Position numbers and translations under genes: made by a program | Part shown: piece after piece, positions 1 through 5,291 of the stretch | Layout: each line of letters opens with the position of its first letter | How positions within the stretch are numbered: the stretch's first letter is position 1 | Assembly: GCA_016838945.1 (NCBI GenBank) | Contig: JADLKP010000144.1 | Span: 1-5,952 of the forward strand | Origin: Methanobrevibacter sp. | GTDB lineage: Archaea; Methanobacteriota; Methanobacteria; Methanobacteriales; Methanobacteriaceae | DNA length: 5,952 nucleotides | Reading direction: 5' to 3' | The notes under the pieces: model-generated | Told to the model about the DNA's origin: nothing | The model's input: only the letters and a program-made list of their open reading frames with translations | Database searches by the model: none

Positions 1-68
1 TTAAAAATTTTATTTTTAATTTAATTCTTATCTTTTTTTATTAAGTTTTATCCTATATTTTTTAATTA

Positions 69-123
69 TTTATAATCTTTCTTTCAAAGAAAACCTTTGA
101 TTTATAATCTTTTTTTATAATTT
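69..123. repeat. Hairpin flanked by direct repeats in the upstream region
   Basis: TTTATAATCTTT occurs at 69-80 and again, identically, at 101-112, with a partial third copy (TTTATAATTT) at 114-123. Between the two full copies is a small inverted repeat, TCAAAG (84-89) and CTTTGA (95-100), with a 5-base loop. The surrounding bases are T-rich, so this could be the terminator end of a gene lying upstream of the window, or simple low-complexity sequence. The repeats are seen directly; any function is a guess. Confidence 0.4.
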
Positions 124-234
124 ATTAGTCAGTATTACTTTTTTTCATTATTTGAAGGTTTTTTATTACTTTTTTATTACTTTTTTACTTATTTTTTACT
201 AAATAGTAATACTTTTTTAATTTTATGTAATACA

Positions 235-242
235 TTTATATA
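235..242 (+). promoter_or_regulatory. Candidate archaeal TATA box (TTTATATA)
   Basis: TTTATATA is a close match to the archaeal box A consensus. Transcription would begin about 25 bases downstream, near 265-270, giving a leader of about 110 bases before the first gene. A GTAATAC half-site (227-233) lies one base upstream and another (265-271) falls at the predicted start, so a bound repressor would block both. AT-rich sequence throws up many such boxes, so the assignment is moderate. Confidence 0.4.
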
Positions 243-322
243 TTTTAAAATGTAAATTATTATTGTAATATCTTTTTGTAAATTAGTATTACTTTTCAAG
301 GGAAATTTTTTAAAATTGTAAT

Positions 323-330
323 ACTATATG
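323..330 (+). promoter_or_regulatory. Alternative TATA-like element (ACTATATG)
   Basis: This CTATAT-containing element would place the transcription start near 350 and give a short leader of about 27 bases. It overlaps the downstream arm of the perfect AGTATTAC/GTAATACT dyad (285-325), a sensible place for repression. It matches the box A consensus less well than 235-242, and the two may be alternative promoters. Confidence 0.25.
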
Positions 331-365
331 GGGGATGTTACTTTTATTTTCATTTAAAGTATTTA

Positions 366-371
366 AGAGGA
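366..371 (+). promoter_or_regulatory. Ribosome binding site of the binding-protein gene
   Basis: AGAGGA lies 6 bases before the ATG at 378. It supports that ATG, which also begins a clean signal peptide. Confidence 0.55.
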
Positions 372-377
372 AATTAT

Positions 378-1997
378 ATGGATAGAAAGATTTTAATTTG
401 TTCAGTAATTGCATTGATTGCAATTATCAGTGTGGGCTCAGCTTCCGCAGGTTTCTTTGACTTTTTAACAGGAGGTTCTGAACATGCTCCTGATGAGTTA
501 ATCACTTGTGTAGCAGCTCACGGAGAAGAACCTGAGTTTGGTTTCGACCCAATGCACGGTTGGGGATACCACGATTCCGGTACAGAACCACTTATTCAAA
601 GTACTGTATTGAAAAGAAATGCAGACAATGAATTTGTGAATGACTTGGCAACTGATTACAGCATATCTGATGATTTGAAAACTTACACTGTAACCATTCG
701 TGATGATGTAAAATTCACCGATGGTTCCAAATTAACCGCTAAGGATGTAGCATTCTCCTACAACACTGCAAAAGAGTTAGGAGAAGGAGCAGACTTAAGT
801 TCCATGAAAGAGGCTAAAGCAGATGGTGACAAAGTAATTTTCACTCTTGATAAGGCAGATTCCACTTTCATTAACAAATTAACTGATGTCGGTATTGTTC
901 CTGAAGCTACCTATGACAATGCTAGCTACGGTCAAAACCCAATCGGTTCTGGACCTTATAAATTAGCTCAATGGGATAAAGGTCAACAATTTATCTTAGA
1001 GAAAAACCCTGATTACTATGGTGAAGAACCTTACTTCAACAAAATCACTAACTTATTCCTTGACCCTGATGCAGCATTTGCAGCAGTTAAAAACGGAGAT
1101 GTGGACATTGCTGAAGTAGCAGTATCCTATGCTGATGAAAAAATTGACGGATACCATATGGAATACTTCGACTCCATTGACGTACGTGGTATTTCATTGC
1201 CAACTCAAATGGATACTGGTAAAGTAAGCGAAGACAACATTACCATTGGTAACAACGTAACTGGAGACCCTGCTATTAGACAAGCATTAGCTATTGGTAT
1301 TGACAGACAAGAATTATTGGATGGTGCATTAAACGGATACGGTAACGTTTCCTACACCGGTGTAGCTGACCAATTGCCATGGGCATTTGATGCTGGATAC
1401 AAAGACGGTCAAGTAGACAAAGCAAAAGCTATTCTCGATGAAGCCGGATGGAAAGACACTGACGGTGACGGTATCAGAGAAAAAGACGGTCAAAAAGCCG
1501 CATTTGATGTATACTACAAAGCATCTGCAACTGAAAGACAAGCAATTGCAGTAACTGTAGCAGAACAAGCTAAAGAATTAGGTATTGAAATCACCCCTCA
1601 AGGTGCAAGCTGGGATGACATCGATCCTAACAAATATAGTCAAGGAGTAGTATGGGGATTCGGTTCTGCAGACCCATTCGAAATTGAACATCAATACGAT
1701 TCAAGAGTGGCAGCTGTTGGTTACGATAACCCTGGTGCACTTAATGATTCATCTGTAGATGCATTAATTGATAGTGCAATGGCTCAACCTACCAACTCTT
1801 CCTACAGCACTTGGGCTCAAGCCGCTAAGAAAGCTACCTCCCAAAACTCTTTCTTATGGATTGGTACAATGGACTACACTTACTTCGTAAGTGACGACTT
1901 AGACATTTCCAACAGCACTCATCTTATCTACCCACACGGTGGAGACATTTGGGGTAACATCTACGATTGGAAACGTATTAATGAAACTGCAAGTTAA
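378..1997 (+). CDS. Extracellular substrate-binding protein of a peptide/nickel-type ABC importer (SBP_bac_5 family)
   Basis: This 539-residue protein captures the ligand outside the membrane for the permeases encoded downstream. Residues 1-24 form a signal peptide: MDRK, a hydrophobic stretch at about 5-19, then a GSASA|G signal peptidase I-like site. The mature part shows solute-binding family 5 landmarks: ATDYSISDDLKTYTVTIRDD (91-110) followed by VKFTDGSKLTAKDVAFSYNT, NPIGSGPYKL (187-196), ALAIGIDRQELLDGALNG (303-320), and AGWKDTDGDGIREKDG (356-371) with a DxDxDG loop. Length is normal for the family. Histidines at 60 and 65 (HGWGYH), 438, 515 and 520 (HLIYPHGGD) are possible metal ligands, which favours nickel or a nickel chelate; peptides remain possible. 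There is no lipobox and no C-terminal membrane helix. Eight N-x-S/T sequons (N181, 287, 293, 323, 456, 473, 512, 535) suit a glycosylated surface protein. Tyr, Asn and Phe codons often end in C, more than in the downstream ATPase genes, which suggests high expression. Confidence 0.93.
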   Translation: MDRKILICSVIALIAIISVGSASAGFFDFLTGGSEHAPDELITCVAAHGEEPEFGFDPMHGWGYHDSGTEPLIQSTVLKRNADNEFVNDLATDYSISDDLKTYTVTIRDDVKFTDGSKLTAKDVAFSYNTAKELGEGADLSSMKEAKADGDKVIFTLDKADSTFINKLTDVGIVPEATYDNASYGQNPIGSGPYKLAQWDKGQQFILEKNPDYYGEEPYFNKITNLFLDPDAAFAAVKNGDVDIAEVAVSYADEKIDGYHMEYFDSIDVRGISLPTQMDTGKVSEDNITIGNNVTGDPAIRQALAIGIDRQELLDGALNGYGNVSYTGVADQLPWAFDAGYKDGQVDKAKAILDEAGWKDTDGDGIREKDGQKAAFDVYYKASATERQAIAVTVAEQAKELGIEITPQGASWDDIDPNKYSQGVVWGFGSADPFEIEHQYDSRVAAVGYDNPGALNDSSVDALIDSAMAQPTNSSYSTWAQAAKKATSQNSFLWIGTMDYTYFVSDDLDISNSTHLIYPHGGDIWGNIYDWKRINETAS

Positions 1998-2034
1998 ACT
2001 GCATGAATATCTTTAAAGCAATGTAGTTATTGCA

Positions 2035-2090
2035 AAAATTATTTAATATAAATGGTTTATTTTTCAATAAATCATTTTTTAAATAATTTT
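2035..2090 (+). terminator. Long hairpin after the binding-protein gene (partial terminator or 3'-end stabiliser)
   Basis: The inner stem pairs 2050-2061 with 2066-2077 (12 pairs, one G-T) around a 4-base TTTC loop. The outer stem pairs 2035-2046 with 2079-2090 (12 pairs), separated from the inner stem by a TAT/T internal loop. The first arm begins 38 bases after the stop codon. No strong T run follows (only TATTTTT at 2104-2110), so it is not a textbook intrinsic terminator. It may instead protect the 3' end of a binding-protein mRNA from degradation. Confidence 0.5.
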
Positions 2091-2126
2091 CAATTAATTC
2101 CAATATTTTTAAAGGTTTATAAGAAG

Positions 2127-2177
2127 ATTATTTAAAGAATTCTTTGACTTTTGATTTTAAAGGATTCTTTAAATAAT
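2127..2177. repeat. 19-bp inverted repeat forming a hairpin
   Basis: ATTATTTAAAGAATTCTTT at 2127-2145 pairs along its whole length with AAAGGATTCTTTAAATAAT at 2159-2177, with one G-T pair and a 13-base loop. The left arm also contains a 12-bp palindrome (2134-2145). The right arm recurs identically at 2215-2233, so the left arm could pair with either copy. That makes two mutually exclusive folds possible. Confidence 0.5.
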
Positions 2178-2246
2178 TTTTTAATTATTTTTAAAAGGGT
2201 TTTTTCAGCATTTTAAAGGATTCTTTAAATAATTTTTAAATTATTT
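2155..2246. repeat. Two direct copies of a 27-bp repeat, each with its own small hairpin
   Basis: Positions 2155-2181 and 2211-2237 are identical over 27 bases, offset by 56. Each copy runs into a matching 8-bp hairpin with a 4-base loop: AAATAATT 2171-2178 with AATTATTT 2183-2190, and 2227-2234 with 2239-2246. The loops differ (TTTT and TTTA) while the stems are the same. The core GATTCTTTAA appears a third time at 2260-2269. Confidence 0.55.
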
Positions 2247-2273
2247 TATGATTTTCACTGATTCTTTAAGAAT

Positions 2274-2306
2274 TTAATGAACTAAAGTTTTTTAGAAATT
2301 CATTAA
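2274..2306. repeat. Bulged hairpin upstream of the first permease gene
   Basis: TTAATGAA (2274-2281) pairs with TTCATTAA (2299-2306), and inside it CTAAA (2282-2286) pairs with TTTAG (2291-2295) around a GTTT loop. A three-base AAA bulge lies on the right side. The 13-pair structure ends 62 bases before the TTG start codon of the permease gene. Confidence 0.4.
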
Positions 2307-2357
2307 GGATTTGATGATTAGGTTTTTAAAGAGTTTTATTATTCTAATTTTTTAATA

Positions 2358-2372
2358 GAGTATATGGGTTGA
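2358..2372 (+). promoter_or_regulatory. Weak ribosome site and two-codon ORF overlapping the TTG start
   Basis: The only ATG near the permease start (2364-2366) reads ATG-GGT-TGA and ends at 2372. It overlaps the in-frame TTG start (2369-2371) in another frame. The upstream GAG (2358-2360) is 8 bases from the TTG but only 3 from the ATG, so it serves the TTG better. Poor initiation here would keep permease output low relative to the binding protein. This is inferred from sequence alone. Confidence 0.35.
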
Positions 2373-3364
2373 TTAAAATTAATAGCAAAAAATTAGCTAA
2401 ATTTTTAGGATTAAAGGCTGTGCGCTTGCTGATTTTATTAATCGTTATTGCAGCAATCAGTTTTATAATGATACAATTATCTCCTATTGACCCTGTAAGA
2501 GCTTATCTTGGACAACGTATTGTCAGTCAAGAGCAATTAGCTATTATGGGTGAATATTGGGGAACTAATTTATCTTTAGGTGAAAGAGTTATGGGTTGGC
2601 TTTCAACTTTAGCTTCTGGAAGTATGGGATTCTCCTTGATTTACAGAGTTCCTGTAACAGAAGTTATTGTACAGAAATTCACAGCTTCATTGACTCTTAT
2701 GGTAAGTTCTTGGATCATTTCAGGAATTTTTGGTTTTTTATTAGGTGTACTTGCAGGTGCAAAAGAAGGTACTTGGATAGATAAGGTTATTAAAACCTAC
2801 TGTTACATTTTGCAATCCTCACCTACATTTTGGATAGGTTTAGTATTGCTGATGGTATTTTCAGTATACCTTGGCTGGTTCCCAATAGGGCTTTCAGTTC
2901 CTATCGGCCAATTGTCCGATACTGTAACATTCTGGCAATGGTTGCATAGGTTGATACTTCCTGCCTTTACATTAAGCATTGTAGGAATCGCTTCTCTTAC
3001 CATGTATACAAGAGACAAGCTTATCAGCGTTAAAAAGAGCGATTATTTCCTGTTTGCACAAGCTAGAGGTGAAAGCTTCTGGGGCATTATTAAAAACCAT
3101 GGAATAAGGAATATTTTGATTCCTGCAATCACAATCCAATTCATGTCATTCAATGAATTGTTCGGTGGAACCATTCTTGTAGAACAGGTATTTGCATACC
3201 CTGGAATTGGACAAGCTACTGTAGCTGCTGGTTTAAGGTCAGATGTTCCATTGTTATTGGGTATTGTAATCATAAGCACAATCTTTGTATTTGCAGGTAA
3301 CCTTATTGCAGATATAATTTATCAATATGTTGATCCGAGGTTAAGAGGTGAGGATGATGACTGA
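2369..3364 (+). CDS. ABC importer permease, NikB/DppB/OppB type
   Basis: This 331-residue membrane protein forms half of the translocation channel. It has the B-subunit pattern. A basic N-terminus leads into a first helix at about 19-36. SPIDPVRAYLG (38-48) is the conserved motif after helix 1, and GSMGFSLIYRVPVTEVI (84-100) precedes a cluster of helices at about 105-130, 148-170 and 194-212. The EAA-type cytoplasmic loop that docks an ATPase is FAQARGESFWGIIKNHGI followed by RNILIPAIT (229-255). VEQVFAYPGIGQATVAAGL (271-289) precedes the last helix (about 292-318), and the protein ends DPRLRGEDDD. The start is taken as TTG 2369 because no in-frame ATG precedes helix 1. GTG at 2420 would remove 17 residues and leave almost no N-terminus. 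Length is typical. Its end overlaps the next permease gene, indicating translational coupling. Confidence 0.92.
   Translation: MIKINSKKLAKFLGLKAVRLLILLIVIAAISFIMIQLSPIDPVRAYLGQRIVSQEQLAIMGEYWGTNLSLGERVMGWLSTLASGSMGFSLIYRVPVTEVIVQKFTASLTLMVSSWIISGIFGFLLGVLAGAKEGTWIDKVIKTYCYILQSSPTFWIGLVLLMVFSVYLGWFPIGLSVPIGQLSDTVTFWQWLHRLILPAFTLSIVGIASLTMYTRDKLISVKKSDYFLFAQARGESFWGIIKNHGIRNILIPAITIQFMSFNELFGGTILVEQVFAYPGIGQATVAAGLRSDVPLLLGIVIISTIFVFAGNLIADIIYQYVDPRLRGEDDD
3346..3351 (+). promoter_or_regulatory. AGGTGA ribosome site that decides the start of the second permease
   Basis: AGGTGA lies inside the 3' end of the preceding gene, 5 bases before ATG 3357. The GTG at 3348 is part of this motif and so is an unlikely start. 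ATG 3354 would leave only 2 bases of spacing. The same motif precedes the next gene at 4211 with similar spacing. Confidence 0.6.
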
Positions 3365-4208
3365 GGCACCCTGGTATAATAAAGGATTGTTCAGTTCATT
3401 GAACTTAAGGCAAAAGACACTTCTTACTATTGGTCTTACAGGATTGGTCTTATTCGTCATTTTCATTTGCGGTTGGTTGATTGATGCCAATTTGCCTACC
3501 GATTTCGCTATGAAGATGCAAGCTCCTTCATTTTCACATCCTTTCGGTACTGATTGGATGGGTAGGGATATGTTTATCCGTACAATAAAAGGTTTAAGCT
3601 TAAGTATTGTAATCGGTATAGGTGCGTCAATAATTTCCAGTTTCATAGCTACCATTTTAGCATTTGTTGCAAGTGTCAATAAGTGGTTTGACGAATTCGT
3701 ATCTTGGTTAATTGACTTATTTGCATCAATTCCGCATATATTGTTAATCATGATGATATCCATTGCATTAGGTAAAGGTGCTTTCGGTGTAATTATGGCT
3801 GTAGCATTTTCACACTGGGTTAACTTAACAAGGGTGCTCAGAGCGGAAGTGTTGCAGATCAATACATCCGAATATGTTGCATTATCTAATAGATTAGGAA
3901 GAAGCAAGCTATGGATTGCAAAAGAGCATATCTTGCCTTTAGTATTATCTCAAATATTTGTAGGAACATTATTGGTGTTCCCACATGCAATTATGCACGA
4001 AGCAAGTGTAACATTCTTGGGATTCGGTTTATCTCCACATGAGCCAGCAATTGGTATTATTCTTTCCGAATCAATGTCCTATCTTGCTATGGGCGCTTGG
4101 TGGTTAGCATTCTTCCCAGGTCTTGCATTGTTGATTGTGGTATTGCTCTTTGATATTATCGGAGACAACTTAAAACGCTTGCTTGACCCTGGAGAGGCAA
4201 ATAACTAG
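3357..4208 (+). CDS. ABC importer permease, NikC/DppC/OppC type
   Basis: This 283-residue membrane protein is the second channel subunit and pairs with the B-type permease. Family landmarks in order: a first helix at about 22-43, then HPFGTDWMGRDMFIRTIKG (61-79), the classic C-subunit signature. Helices follow at about 80-106, 115-138 and 140-157. The EAA-type ATPase-docking loop is EYVALSNRLGRSKLWIAKEH (172-191) followed by ILPLVLS. EASVTFLGFGLSPHEPAIG (215-233) and the final helix with FDIIGDNLKRLLDP (265-278) close the protein. The start at 3357 is chosen for its AGGTGA site; in-frame alternatives are ATG 3354 and GTG 3348, adding 1 or 3 residues. With 3357 it overlaps the previous gene by 8 bases (ATGACTGA), so ribosomes probably reinitiate there. 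Length matches the family. Confidence 0.93.
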   Translation: MTEAPWYNKGLFSSLNLRQKTLLTIGLTGLVLFVIFICGWLIDANLPTDFAMKMQAPSFSHPFGTDWMGRDMFIRTIKGLSLSIVIGIGASIISSFIATILAFVASVNKWFDEFVSWLIDLFASIPHILLIMMISIALGKGAFGVIMAVAFSHWVNLTRVLRAEVLQINTSEYVALSNRLGRSKLWIAKEHILPLVLSQIFVGTLLVFPHAIMHEASVTFLGFGLSPHEPAIGIILSESMSYLAMGAWWLAFFPGLALLIVVLLFDIIGDNLKRLLDPGEANN

Positions 4209-4210
4209 AT

Positions 4211-4217
4211 AGGTGAT
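4211..4217 (+). promoter_or_regulatory. Strong AGGTGAT ribosome site of the first ATPase gene
   Basis: AGGTGAT occupies most of the 12-base gap after the second permease and sits 3 bases before ATG 4221. It is the best ribosome binding site in the window and fixes this start. Confidence 0.65.
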
Positions 4218-4220
4218 ATT

Positions 4221-5291
4221 ATGGGAAAATTATTAGAAGTAAATAATTTATCAATATCCTTTACACAATATGTGCAAGGACTTAATAGGCATGACCTAAA
4301 GGTAATATCTGATTTGTCTCTTGATATTGGAGAAAGTGAAATCGTTGCAGTATTAGGTTCCAGTGGTTCAGGTAAAAGTCTTTTGGCACATACAATCTTA
4401 GGTATTTTGCCTTATAACGCTCATGTAACTGGGGATGTTAAATTTAATGGTGAAATTTTAGACCAAGAGAAAAAGGAAAAGATTAGGGGTAAGGAAATTT
4501 GTCTGATACCTCAATCTGTAAATTTCTTGGACCCTCTTATGAAGGTATCTCAGCAAGCTGTCGGTGAATGTAAGGATGACAATGAGCGTAAAGAGAAAAA
4601 AATAAGGCAAAGGGAAGTATTTGCAAAATATGGATTGGATGAAAGCGTAGATGATTTATATCCATTTGAATTGTCTGGTGGGATGGCAAGAAAGGTATTG
4701 TTGTCTACAGCATTATTGAATGATCCTGACTTATTGATTGCTGACGAGCCAACTCCTGGTCTTGATTCAAAAAGCGTTGAAGAGACAATTCAGGATATCA
4801 GAAAATTAAAAGACCAAGGAAAAGGAGTTTTATTGATCACTCACGAAATTGATGTTGCATTAAAGACTGCAGATAGGATTGCAATATTCTATTCAGGGTA
4901 TGTGATTGAAATCAATAAGGTTGAAAACTTCCTCAATTCTGATAATCTCTTGCATCCATATACTAAGGCTTTAGTTGATGCATTGCCTCACAATGGTTTC
5001 AAATTAACTGAAGGTGTTCAACCGTTGGAAGAGGTTTCTGGATGTCCATATTATGAAAACTGTCCAATCAGTTCAGATAAATGTGCAAATAATAAGCCAG
5101 AACTTATTGAACATGATGGTGCAATGATCAGGTGCTTTAATTTCAATAAAGCTGTTTCTGAAGAGGTTGTAGATGAAGTAGTTTCTGAAGAGGTTGTAGA
5201 TGAAGTAGTTTCTGAGGGACCTGTTGAAGAGTCTGTTTCAGAAGAAATTGCTGAAGAAGTTAATGGTGAGGAGGCTAATGATGGAGCTTAA
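4221..5291 (+). CDS. ABC importer ATPase, NikD/DppD/OppD type, with C-terminal cysteine domain and acidic repeat tail
   Basis: This 356-residue cytoplasmic ATPase powers import with its partner encoded next. Motifs: Walker A GSSGSGKS (46-53), Q-loop Q98 (IPQSVNFLDP), ABC signature LSGGM (151-155, Met where Gln is usual), Walker B LLIADEP (171-177) with catalytic Glu176, D-loop GLDSK (180-184) and switch His208. HPYTKALVDALP (245-256) opens the oligopeptide-transporter C-terminal domain. Its cysteines are C275, C281, C288 and C305 (C-x5-C-x6-C-x16-C). In related Opp/Dpp ATPases such a set has been reported to bind an iron-sulfur cluster; here that is inferred. From residue 312 the family domain gives way to an acidic tail of 9-residue repeats (VSEEVVDEV twice, then VSEGPVEES, VSEEIAEEV and a degenerate fifth). 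The gene overlaps the next by 11 bases. The nucleotide-binding core is intact. Substrate class is set by the binding protein, not by this subunit. Confidence 0.94.
   Translation: MGKLLEVNNLSISFTQYVQGLNRHDLKVISDLSLDIGESEIVAVLGSSGSGKSLLAHTILGILPYNAHVTGDVKFNGEILDQEKKEKIRGKEICLIPQSVNFLDPLMKVSQQAVGECKDDNERKEKKIRQREVFAKYGLDESVDDLYPFELSGGMARKVLLSTALLNDPDLLIADEPTPGLDSKSVEETIQDIRKLKDQGKGVLLITHEIDVALKTADRIAIFYSGYVIEINKVENFLNSDNLLHPYTKALVDALPHNGFKLTEGVQPLEEVSGCPYYENCPISSDKCANNKPELIEHDGAMIRCFNFNKAVSEEVVDEVVSEEVVDEVVSEGPVEESVSEEIAEEVNGEEANDGA
5154..5261 (+). repeat. 27-bp in-frame tandem repeat encoding an acidic 9-residue unit
   Basis: Two 27-bp copies, 5154-5180 and 5181-5207, are identical. Two diverged units follow (5208-5234, 5235-5261), with a still weaker fifth to 5288. 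Each encodes nine residues beginning VSE (residues 312-347 of the ATPase). The exact DNA identity of the first two suggests a recent duplication and likely length variation between strains. Confidence 0.85.
5265..5274 (+). promoter_or_regulatory. GGTGAGGAGG ribosome site inside the end of the first ATPase gene
   Basis: The purine-rich GGTGAGGAGG offers two overlapping Shine-Dalgarno matches. It lies 6 bases before ATG 5281 and 3 before ATG 5278. It sits in the degenerate fifth repeat unit of the ATPase tail, so this DNA both encodes the tail and drives translation of the next gene. Confidence 0.6.

Larger units (their letters stand above)
131..341. promoter_or_regulatory. Array of GTATTAC/GTAATAC half-sites upstream of the importer operon
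   Basis: Half-sites seen directly: GTATTAC at 132-138 and 286-292, TTATTAC at 163-169 and 174-180, GTAATAC at 206-212, 227-233 and 318-324, GTAATAT at 265-271, and a weaker TGTTAC at 336-341. Two pairs face each other across exactly 25 bases: 174-180 with 206-212, and 286-292 with 318-324. The latter extends to a perfect AGTATTAC/GTAATACT dyad (285-292, 318-325). GTAATAC also sits immediately upstream of both TATA candidates. This arrangement suggests a repressor operator. The half-site resembles the GTRTTAC-type motif I recall for NikR in archaea and delta-proteobacteria, but that spacing is shorter (about 13-15 bases), so the regulator's identity is an inference. Confidence 0.5.
1998..2368. 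other. Structured 371-base gap between the binding-protein and permease genes
   Basis: No credible gene is present on either strand; the longest-looking start, ATG at 2003, stops after seven codons. The stretch holds a short stem (GCAAT 2018-2022 with ATTGC 2029-2033), a 24-bp hairpin, an inverted pair and direct copies of a short AT-rich repeat, and a further hairpin just before the permease gene. TATA-like strings such as TTTTTAAA near 2323-2330 exist, but none stands out as a promoter. The likely role is partial termination or mRNA processing and stabilisation, so that the binding protein is made in excess over the membrane parts. That role is inferred. Confidence 0.6.

Noticed and set aside
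131..200. Regular TATTACTTTTT units taken as a CRISPR leader or array
   Set aside because: The units are 11 bases with no unique spacers and merge into T-rich sequence; no cas genes are present.
250..377. A riboswitch in the leader of the first gene
   Set aside because: I can find no conserved aptamer core (for example cobalamin or NiCo type); the sequence is mostly A and T with only the half-sites standing out.
378..449. Lipoprotein signal using Cys8 of the binding protein
   Set aside because: The cysteine is within the first residues of the hydrophobic segment, preceded by LI rather than a small residue, so it does not fit a lipobox.
1329..1568. A 79-codon minus-strand open frame inside the binding-protein gene
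   Set aside because: It is a shadow of a conserved SBP_bac_5 coding region, and its cysteine- and valine-rich low-complexity translation is typical of antisense frames.
2003..2026. A small gene starting at ATG 2003 after the binding protein
   Set aside because: It encodes only seven residues, has no ribosome binding site, and overlaps the beginning of the hairpin region.
3341..3907. A 188-codon open frame on the minus strand opposite the second permease
   Set aside because: It lies almost wholly within a well-supported permease gene, its translation resembles no family I know, and no ribosome site or context supports it.
5224..5280. An extended start for the second ATPase at ATG 5224
   Set aside because: The extra 19 residues are the acidic repeat DNA read in another frame, and the strong ribosome site (5265-5274) lies downstream of this ATG, just before ATG 5281.
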